Source of the DNA: a virus
DNA length: 28,079 bases
Virus record (IMG/VR): IMGVR_UViG_3300027733_000170
Coordinates: 1 to 28,079 of that record
Reading direction: 5' to 3' (one strand)
Both the position numbers and the translations under genes were made by a program. Below the pieces are notes generated by a model. It made no database searches. It saw only the letters and a program-made list of their open reading frames with translations, and was not told the origin of the DNA. Below, in pieces: positions 10,132 to 16,800 of the stretch (its first letter is position 1; each line of letters opens with the position of its first letter).

Positions 10132-10294
10132 ACTGGTTGATAATATACTCAACTGTATTTGCTATATCATCCATTGCTTTTCTTAAATCTGGCTGCCCAC
10201 CAGATTCTTGTAATGGTATCTCCACCTCTGAATATGAAGTTAGAGTCCATCTCCATTGCTGCATTGATTTTGAGTACCACAGATTAATTTTCAT
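10130..10294 (-). CDS. Small conserved-looking phage protein, 54 aa, unknown function
   Basis: A very short frame: ATG at 10294, TAA at 10130-10132. The protein starts MKINLWYSKSMQQWRWTLTS and ends with an amphipathic helix (PDLRKAMDDIANTVEYIINQ). Its ATG lies two bases after the stop of the 91-aa gene, and the terminator stem begins in its stop codon. Both facts support it as a real last gene of a cassette. The Trp-rich N-terminus looks like a small beta hairpin. I have a faint memory of similar short proteins in cyanomyoviruses but no function is known to me. Confidence 0.7.
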   Translation of the reverse strand: MKINLWYSKSMQQWRWTLTSYSEVEIPLQESGGQPDLRKAMDDIANTVEYIINQ

Positions 10295-10296
10295 CG

Positions 10297-10572
10297 TTAA
10301 TCTTGAGGCAATGCTTCTGGATTTGATATTTCCAATTCAAATAATAATGGATGCGCCTCTTCATCTATTAAGTAAAACGCGGAAAGATACATCTGTTCCG
10401 CGTTATATCTTTTATTGCTATTAGCTTCTTCTATGATTGCTGGATCATTTTTTGCAATTTCTGGTAATTCATCAAATGTAAATGGGGTACCTTGAATGAA
10501 AAAAATTCTAGCAATGAATTCGTTGTTAGAAACACTGTACCAGTGGACAGATGAACTGATTAAGTAGTCCAT
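10297..10572 (-). CDS. Small phage protein, 91 aa, unknown function
   Basis: Acidic protein starting MDYLISSSVHWYSVSNNEFI, with an N-terminal beta-rich half and a helical, Glu-rich second half (FTFDELPEIAKNDPAIIEEA). There is no membrane segment, signal peptide or catalytic motif. It is the third gene of the four-gene cassette. A late-type motif (10581-10592) lies just upstream, so this gene and the next may be expressed from both the early promoter and a late one. No family recognised. Confidence 0.75.
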   Translation of the reverse strand: MDYLISSSVHWYSVSNNEFIARIFFIQGTPFTFDELPEIAKNDPAIIEEANSNKRYNAEQMYLSAFYLIDEEAHPLLFELEISNPEALPQD

Positions 10573-10580
10573 TGTTTTTT

Positions 10581-10592
10581 TAAATATTTAGG
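10581..10592 (-). promoter_or_regulatory. Possible late promoter motif inside the small-gene cassette
   Basis: Minus strand CCTAAATATTTA in the 26-base gap between the 53-aa stop and the 91-aa ATG. It keeps the CTAAATA core shared by the other late motifs but lacks the following A, so the match is weaker. Confidence 0.4.
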
Positions 10593-10598
10593 TAATCC

Positions 10599-10760
10599 CT
10601 ACTCTACTTCGTATGAAGTTGGGTGTAATTTACAATATTCGTTAAACACAATCTTCATTTCTTTATTGGTCAATCCACAATTTTCTGCTGCCTCAGGAAC
10701 ATTCCACCTAGATTTAAACAACATTTCTAATGATTTCAATGTCTGTGGTCTTGTGCTCAT
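10599..10760 (-). CDS. Small putative helix-turn-helix protein, 53 aa
   Basis: ATG at 10760, TAG at 10599-10601. The start overlaps the stop of the 66-aa gene as ATGA (10757-10760), supporting translation by coupling. It starts MSTRPQTLKSLEMLFKSRW, and the central segment NVPEAAENCGLTNKEMKIVF has the helix-Ala-turn-helix spacing of small DNA-binding folds: an AA pair, a Gly in the turn and a basic second helix. This makes a regulatory or DNA-binding role plausible, but the assignment rests on pattern alone. The position under an early-type promoter fits a protein acting on the host or on phage gene expression rather than a structural part. Confidence 0.7.
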   Translation of the reverse strand: MSTRPQTLKSLEMLFKSRWNVPEAAENCGLTNKEMKIVFNEYCKLHPTSYEVE

Positions 10761-10957
10761 ATTAAGGGAACATAGCTGAGAGTTTCTGATGTTAGAACAC
10801 TACGCACATAAGTTAAAACTTCAATAAATTGAGCAATAGTTTCACACTCAACTAATCGTTCATTTCCTTCTGTAGAATATATTAAAAAATTCTTAGCCCC
10901 AGTATTAACCACACACTTAGCCAAATATTCCTCATCAATCATAGTCTCAATACCCAT
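10757..10957 (-). CDS. Small phage protein, 66 aa, first gene of the early-type cassette
   Basis: Starts MGIETMIDEEYLAKCVVNTG. A second possible start (Met6, base 10942) lies after a GAG and would give 61 residues. The centre (NFLIYSTEGNERLVECETIA) looks like a small alpha/beta fold, followed by a helix. Two cysteines are present. There is no signal peptide or membrane segment. It is directly downstream of the sigma70-type promoter (predicted transcription start about 20 bases before the ATG) and overlaps the 53-aa gene. Function unknown. Being first in an early transcript fits an accessory host-takeover protein, which is inference. Confidence 0.75.
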   Translation of the reverse strand: MGIETMIDEEYLAKCVVNTGAKNFLIYSTEGNERLVECETIAQFIEVLTYVRSVLTSETLSYVPLI

Positions 10958-10982
10958 ATTGTTGCATTCTCATTGCTTTCAT

Positions 10983-11011
10983 ATTATAGCAAGTCCTCTC
11001 AGAAAAGTCAA
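10983..11011 (-). promoter_or_regulatory. Near-consensus sigma70 (early-type) promoter with extended -10
   Basis: Minus strand: -35 TTGACT (11011-11006), exactly 17 bases of spacer, -10 TATAAT (10988-10983) preceded by TGC (extended -10). It reads leftward into the 66-aa gene. This is a host-type promoter, quite unlike the CTAAATAA late motifs around it, and it is the strongest promoter-like sequence I see in the window. Confidence 0.85.
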
Positions 11012-11013
11012 GT

Positions 11014-11036
11014 GTGCCAGTTTTCAAACTGTCCAC
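11014..11036 (-). repeat. Imperfect palindrome abutting the early promoter
   Basis: Core CAGTTTTCAAACTG (11018-11031) is a 6-bp inverted repeat around a two-base centre, flanked by GTG and CAC to make a 23-base imperfect palindrome. It lies between the stop of the Gly-rich structural gene (11036-11038) and the -35 element. It could be an operator or a weak hairpin; there is no U tract, so terminator function is not favoured. Confidence 0.6.
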
Positions 11037-11806
11037 TATGTCAATATATCAATTAACGTATCAATAGCTGCTGCTCTAGCAGTATTATTTTCCATAACTC
11101 TATTATAACTCCAAATCTCTAATTGATAATTATATTTTTGTTCTTTAAGAAGAGTAACAGCATCTACATATGATGTAATACCAGCACGAAGAGTAACTAT
11201 CTCGGAAATAAGGGAGGTAATAGAAGAAGCATAATTAGCACAAGAACCCGCTGGTCCAGTAATATTTACAACCGTTCCAATAAAACCACCACCAGTGTCA
11301 TTAATTACCAATATTGTACTTTTTCCAATACCAACATTTCCGGTGGTAATTTGGGCATAACCTGCGCCAGTAAATGGATTATCCTCTGGGGCAGTTCCAT
11401 TTTCTAGATAAGGATAATAATATCCTTGTGCTGTATCTTGACGAACAGTTCCAAATCCAATAACACCACCTGTACCAAATCCCACAGAAGTACCAATACC
11501 AGTGGTTGCTACTCCAGTCAAGATAGAAGAATAAACTAAAGTCACAGACCCAGCGGTAGAACCAATTCCACAAGTAGATGCAGTACCGATACTAGCGGCA
11601 TCCGCACATATCTGTACTATCTGTTGTTTCTTTGTATTTATTTGGTATATATTGGATAAAATTAAATTATCCATAATGATGGCTGGGTCGTTAAAATATC
11701 CAATTCTAGTTTGTGCCGTATCAATAATGGTAGGTAAAACTACATTACTATCAATCAATCCCGCTCTTTCTGTTGTTAATATACCAACTGCTGTTGAAAT
11801 AGTCAT
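11036..11806 (-). CDS. Gly-rich structural protein, about 256 aa
   Basis: Start chosen at 11806 (MTISTAVGILTTERAGL) because ATG there overlaps the previous gene's TGA as ATGA, the junction style of its neighbours. An ATG five codons upstream (11821) is the alternative. The N-terminal 75 residues are helical. The middle is a Gly/Thr/Ser/Val-rich beta region with repeated (V/I)GIG(T/K) motifs similar to those of the fibre proteins. The last 75 residues are predicted helical (SSITSLISEIVTLRAGITSY), possibly a trimeric coiled coil. Two or three cysteines lie near the start of the Gly-rich region. No enzyme motif is visible. Position at the end of the hub/spike gene block suggests a virion component, perhaps a fibre connector; exact role unknown. 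Confidence 0.75.
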   Translation of the reverse strand: MTISTAVGILTTERAGLIDSNVVLPTIIDTAQTRIGYFNDPAIIMDNLILSNIYQINTKKQQIVQICADAASIGTASTCGIGSTAGSVTLVYSSILTGVATTGIGTSVGFGTGGVIGFGTVRQDTAQGYYYPYLENGTAPEDNPFTGAGYAQITTGNVGIGKSTILVINDTGGGFIGTVVNITGPAGSCANYASSITSLISEIVTLRAGITSYVDAVTLLKEQKYNYQLEIWSYNRVMENNTARAAAIDTLIDILT

Positions 11807-12570
11807 TTTAGTTGTAACCAATCTTGGCCTGGATAATCTTTGGGAGATGTCCCTTCATATTCTACAATCAATTTATCCATATCTTTTCTTTCGGCATAAA
11901 CAGTATAATAACAATTTATGGCTGCCCCAGAGTTATTTTTTATATGAATTATTTTACCCCAATCAATTTTGTCAACAAACAATTCCTGATAAGACCCAAT
12001 AGGAGTAAGATTTACTGTAATAGTTTCGGCATCAACTAAATTTGCCCAATACTCAGGAACAGTTATTGTAGTAGAATTTTTTAATTTCCCCCTAAAATAA
12101 ACTCCAATTTCTGGACCTTCCAAACTAACGTGCCTTAACCGATGCGTTGACTTAGATGGATGTGGAATATCAAATGGTTTTGCTGGTAGTGCTTTTGCTA
12201 GATTAATTTGAGAAGCAACATCCCCAATTCCAGCCAGAGTAATCGTATTATTAGCCGAAATTGTGCCATTTACAACAATATTACCATTAGCAATAATTTT
12301 ACCATTTACAATCATCTGACTGACTTTGGCAATCAAACTTGGTAAATTAGAACCAGCATTCTTTTCTAATATAATATTACTGGTACTTGTTCCAGCACAA
12401 TGGAAATAGGCATAATCACCTGGGTTATTAAAAAATACAACTCCAATATCAGTTAATTTAAAAGATGTATCAATTGGAATTTCTTCCCACCAAAGTGGTT
12501 CAGTATCTATAAAAGTATAATCATTTGCTGGACCAGTGAAAGTCCCATAATTAATAAAATTAAATGGCAT
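11803..12570 (-). CDS. LEGPE-domain structural protein, 255 aa
   Basis: Residues 1-80 form a beta-rich N-domain with aromatic NYGTFTGPANDYTF. Residues 87-113 are short repeated strands (VNGKIIANGNIVVNGTISA) that look like a small beta-helix or prism. Residues 131-245 contain a C-terminal domain beginning KPFDIPHPSK and carrying RHVSLEGPEIGVYFRG, followed by PEYWANLV and PIGSYQELFV. I recognise this domain from cyanophage fibre-type proteins. The neighbouring 224-aa protein has a clear paralogue of it. The start lies inside the end of that gene (11-base overlap). Inferred: a trimeric baseplate- or fibre-associated structural protein. No catalytic residues are assignable. Confidence 0.75.
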   Translation of the reverse strand: MPFNFINYGTFTGPANDYTFIDTEPLWWEEIPIDTSFKLTDIGVVFFNNPGDYAYFHCAGTSTSNIILEKNAGSNLPSLIAKVSQMIVNGKIIANGNIVVNGTISANNTITLAGIGDVASQINLAKALPAKPFDIPHPSKSTHRLRHVSLEGPEIGVYFRGKLKNSTTITVPEYWANLVDAETITVNLTPIGSYQELFVDKIDWGKIIHIKNNSGAAINCYYTVYAERKDMDKLIVEYEGTSPKDYPGQDWLQLK

Positions 12571-13234
12571 TGTTTATCTCAATAATAAGTTTTTCTACGT
12601 CATTTCTTTCTGCAAAGATATGATAATAACAATCAATGGGTATACCACCATTAGATTGTAAAAAAATCTTATTCTCTCCGATTCTTTTTACAATCACATT
12701 CTGATGGGCACCAATTGGCTGTAGCTGTACTGTTATTGTATCAGAATTCACTAATTTTGTCCAGTATTCAGGAAGAGAAATTTCTTTTTTATTTGTAATT
12801 CTTCCTCTCACATATACTCCATTCTCCGGACCCTCAAGACAAGAATGAATTAATTGCTTTCCTGGTTTTGTTGGATGATTAATAATGAAGTTCTTGGTTT
12901 TTGCCATTAGAACTTCTGTATAGATAATCTTAGATTTAATAGTCTCAACTGAAAGTAAAGTATCTACCTTAAGGAAACTTTTAATTCTAGCATAAGTTTT
13001 CACTACCAAAGAATAGAAAGGAATTGGTTTCATTTCTATATTTGTAGTTCTTCCAACCATCAATGACCCCAATTCTGTGGGAATTGGTTCTATGAATTCG
13101 GTTGAATCACCCACAATCTGCGGACCCTCAATTGCTGCTGTTCCATTTACTGTTGTTGGTCCTCTTCCGAATATTTCTGGTTTATTACTACCAACAAATA
13201 ATCTTTCCCCAACTGTCACTCTATCAAATTCCAT
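12560..13234 (-). CDS. LEGPE-domain structural protein, 224 aa
   Basis: The start is well supported by an AGGAG five bases before the ATG, one of few good ribosome-binding sites here. Residues 1-110 form a beta-rich N-part with FVGSNKPEIFGRGPTTVNGT and a likely beta-prism stretch. Residues 111-224 carry the domain KTKNFIINHPTKPGKQ...HSCLEGPENGVYVRG, then PEYWTKLV, PIGAHQNVIV and CYYHIFAERNDVEKLIIE. This aligns along its length with the C-domain of the next gene (PEYWANLV, PIGSYQELFV, CYYTVYAERKDMDKLIVE), so the two are tandem paralogues whose N-parts have diverged. Likely a virion appendage subunit; function beyond that is not visible. Confidence 0.75.
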   Translation of the reverse strand: MEFDRVTVGERLFVGSNKPEIFGRGPTTVNGTAAIEGPQIVGDSTEFIEPIPTELGSLMVGRTTNIEMKPIPFYSLVVKTYARIKSFLKVDTLLSVETIKSKIIYTEVLMAKTKNFIINHPTKPGKQLIHSCLEGPENGVYVRGRITNKKEISLPEYWTKLVNSDTITVQLQPIGAHQNVIVKRIGENKIFLQSNGGIPIDCYYHIFAERNDVEKLIIEINNAI

Positions 13235-13242
13235 ACATTCTC

Positions 13243-13818
13243 CTACAAATCTCCACCATTTAATCCGAATTTAGTTTCTTTTATTTTTGAAATATTAGTT
13301 GCACATTTTGTGTAACCTGCACTTATATTTAACCCAGTTTTACAAGTGATTTCACCAACTCCAGAAGTAACAAATCTTGCTGCTGCCTTTCCATTAACAG
13401 TAACTTCTTTTGCCGTAATATTAACTCGTTCATTTCCTTCTATATTTACATTCCCATTTTTATTATCCCCAGCATTTTTCTTCGCTAAAATATTAATATT
13501 TCTGGCTTGAAGTTGAATATCTCCATTATCAGCATTTAATATAATATTTCCATTTACTGCTTCAATATAAATTGCTGGATTACCATCTTTTATATCATAT
13601 CCATATTTTATCTGGAATGCACCAGGACCGTGGGATATCGTACCACCTTTTCTACCATTTTCTGAATTACCGGTCCCATCCATTGAAATATAATGACGGG
13701 CATCATATCCACTGCGTACCATAAATGCGGAAATGTTATCATCTTCGTGAATATGTCCAAATTTCAGTTCACCATCTTTATTTCCATATCTAATTGTATG
13801 ATAGTTTTCAATAGCCAT
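13243..13818 (-). CDS. Beta-helix needle/spike-like protein, 191 aa (gp5 C-domain type)
   Basis: After an N-terminal region with GNKDGELKFGHIHEDDNISA, residues about 80-145 are short strands of alternating hydrophobic residues: IYIEAVNGNIILNADNG, DIQLQARNINILAKK, GNVNIEGNERVNITA, KEVTVNGK. This resembles the intertwined triple-stranded beta-prism of T4 gp5's C-terminus and VgrG spikes. The ATG overlaps the stop of the gp5-like hub (TAATG, 13816-13820), so it is made right after it. I infer a trimeric needle mounted on the hub, supplied as a separate chain rather than as the gp5 C-terminus. Three cysteines lie in the last 50 residues; no metal-binding HxH tip motif was seen. Confidence 0.65.
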   Translation of the reverse strand: MAIENYHTIRYGNKDGELKFGHIHEDDNISAFMVRSGYDARHYISMDGTGNSENGRKGGTISHGPGAFQIKYGYDIKDGNPAIYIEAVNGNIILNADNGDIQLQARNINILAKKNAGDNKNGNVNIEGNERVNITAKEVTVNGKAAARFVTSGVGEITCKTGLNISAGYTKCATNISKIKETKFGLNGGDL

Positions 13819-16800
13819 TAGAATTTACCCACACAATCTACAACATCAATAACCTTTGTCTGTATTGGAATTTGGCCCTGCTTCTGAGGAATATTTCCAA
13901 TTCTTTGAACACATAATGTTGGAATGAGTTTAGCATTATAACCAGTTTGTGACTCAATGTAAATATTTGGCATTTGTTTAAATCCAGACCCAGATTCAAT
14001 AATTTTAACACCTATTAATGCCCCAAATGGACCAAATGTTGGTTCTAAGATGGCTCCATTTGCTGGATCTACAACTATCTTATCTGTTGTTGCATAATTA
14101 ACACCAGTGTTACTAATAGTGATACCACAAATATATAGAATTACTGGATATGAGCCAGTATTTGTATTTGGATAATTTGATGTTGCTGTTCTTGAACATC
14201 CCTTGGGTGCAGTGTAGGTATAATTACTAGACGCTCGGAATTTTGGTTGGCAGGGTGGGGATACCTCATCACATTTATTTAATTGTACCGTTTCTCCTGG
14301 TGAATATGGTGTATCATAAGTCCCATCTAATCTTTGAACTATAGTGTCATCTGAATTTGCCCAAGTTCTTCCACTCCCCCCTAAACTACCATTTGGGGAA
14401 GATAGATATCCAGAACCTGGATTAGTAATAACAACCCCAATAACCCCAGTATATGCTGGATTTTGTGCTGATGTTGTTGCTGGTGGAGGAGAGGAGATTT
14501 GAGGTATTGGTGGACACGGATCATTTATTGGAGTAAGTTCAATAGATTTCTCAATTTCTACAATTCCCCAATAGGCAGTTACAATATAATTAGTTTTTAT
14601 ATTGGGGGTTACCTCAATTTTTCCAGAAATTGTAGTCCCCCCGAAATTAGTTTTTATACTACTAGCTTTTATGGCATCCCATTCAAGTTCGTATGTATTC
14701 TTTCCGCGAATTAATTTTGCAGTAAATGTAAGAACATTGTTTGTTACTGGTGGCGTTGTTACTGGGGTAAACACCAAAGTTAAAGATTTGGAAATATCCT
14801 TGTTATCTACATTATATGCTGTAAGTGTTACTACAGTAGTTTTAGTAATATCAATTATAGTTGAAGAAGATAAATCGGTTTTACCAAAATTACTAACCAC
14901 TCTTGTGGCATCTGTTGTTTTCCAAGTCAACTCATATTTATTTACATCTACTTGTTTAGAAGTAAAATCTAATTGTGGTAACGGATTTGTTGGTGGTGGT
15001 GTATTTGTATTGGTTGGTTGTAAAAATATTGTTTTCTTAATTGATATATTATTAACATCAAATGCTGTCATTTCATATAATTTTCCAACATCTGGTGGGT
15101 CAACTTCAATTATTCCATTTACAATACTATTGTTGGCAGCCGCTGTAAAATTAGAATCAATTCTTACAGCATTTTTTGTAGAATAAGTTATCTTAAATCT
15201 TTTTTGTGTTGATGGGACAGCACTTAAAGTCAAGTCTGGTAAAAGTGATCCGGTAGAGCATCTTACAAACGACCCAATACTAACAACCAATACCATATCA
15301 TCCCAATCATCTCCACCCTCTTCCACAATCAATTTATTATCTCCACCTACTGGAGTTTCTTTACCAATATAAAGTTTTCCATTTGGTGTGGTACACGGAC
15401 CATAAACCCTACCTCCCATAAGAGTAAAAGTTTGGGTTTTTAATGTTTTTGGTATATTCCAAACGCCTTGTATATTAATACTGTGTGCAATTGCAGAAGA
15501 TTCTGAAGTAGTAAATATAATTACTTGGTCACCAACATACTTTGTTAAATCTAAATAAATTCCATCACCACTATGTCCAATAGTTGTTGCCTGACACGCT
15601 TTACCAGGTGCAACTGGAGTTGTTACTGGTGTTGGGCATCTTATGAATTTACCAACATCAACAGTTAGTGTCATATCATTCCAGTCATCACCACCTTCTT
15701 CTATTATAAGTTTATTTTTTCCACCGGCAGGAGTTTCTTCTCCAATATACAGTGTACCAATTGTTGCTGTACACGGACCATATACCTTTCCTCCTTCTAA
15801 ATCATATGTTTTATCAGGTGCATTTTCATCAATAGCTCCAACTCCAGGTATATTAATAGTATGAAATATTGATGACTCTTCTGATGTTTTAATTGTAACT
15901 TTTTGTATTCCAGTATATCCAGTTAAATCTAGATAAATCCCTGGACCACCAGTTGCCAATTGACAAGCAGATTTAGTTGAACCAGTTGGTCCAGTGGGTC
16001 CAGTGGGTCCAGTGGGTCCAGTTGGTTTTGTTATTGTTGGATTAGCAACAACAGTTTTTGATACGGAAGTATTATTTTTTCCATATGCGGTCAATGTATA
16101 TGTTTTCCTTGATATTGGGGAATCAACAATAAATCCATTTAATCCAGAAGCATTGAAATCTGAAGTTATGTTATCGGCATTGGTTGTTGTCCATTCAATC
16201 TTATAATTAGTAGAATTTATTTGTGTTGCTACTAATGTCAATTCTGGGGGAACTATTGGAATTGAACCTATTATCGGAGTACCAGTAGCCCCAGAACCAT
16301 TACCACATGCATCCACAAATTTGATTGTTGGTGTAGAAGTATAATTTGTTCCTGGAGATGTTATATCTACTCCAAGTATATTACCAGCAGCATTTATGAT
16401 AGCATTACCAGAAGCACCAATGCCACCACCACCAAAGAATTCAACTGTGGGCGGTCCACAAAAAATCGGACCAACATTACAAGAATCCTCAAAGATATCA
16501 TCAAAATTCATATCAAAACTAAAATTATTTGGGTCTACAATTTGCTGAGCAGTACTAGAAATTTGTTTTGCCTTATCAAATATTTTCCCCATATCTAATA
16601 ATGTACTTGAAGATGGACCATTCCAAGTACTCCATTTATTAATTGTTGGGCAATTTTGCTGCTCATCACATAAAAATATACCCAATATATTAGAAATAAT
16701 TCCAAGAATATCACCAGCAATGTCTATTGCTCCACCAACAATAGATGTAATTTGTTGAACTGCATTAAGTATAGTTCCCTCAATAAGACCTATAAGTTTT

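Noticed and set aside
10023-10424. Plus-strand 133-aa open frame across the terminator region
   Set aside because: Lies antisense to the 54-aa, 91-aa and 1913-aa genes and crosses the terminator; no promoter or ribosome site.
10947-10973. An 8-residue micro-ORF (MRMQQYGY) overlapping the start of the 66-aa gene
   Set aside because: It would begin only 3-4 bases after the predicted transcription start and has no ribosome site; it may be chance.
11018-11031. CAGTTTTCAAACTG considered as a terminator for the Gly-rich gene
   Set aside because: Only a 6-bp stem with no U tract on the minus strand; an operator or promoter-linked palindrome fits better.
11636-11661. AAATAAATAC-like late motif inside the Gly-rich gene
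   Set aside because: Not next to any start codon; expected by chance in AT-rich coding sequence.
14602-15186. Plus-strand 194-aa hydrophobic open frame
   Set aside because: Antisense to Ig-like repeats of the gp5-like gene; no start signal, no neighbours on that strand.
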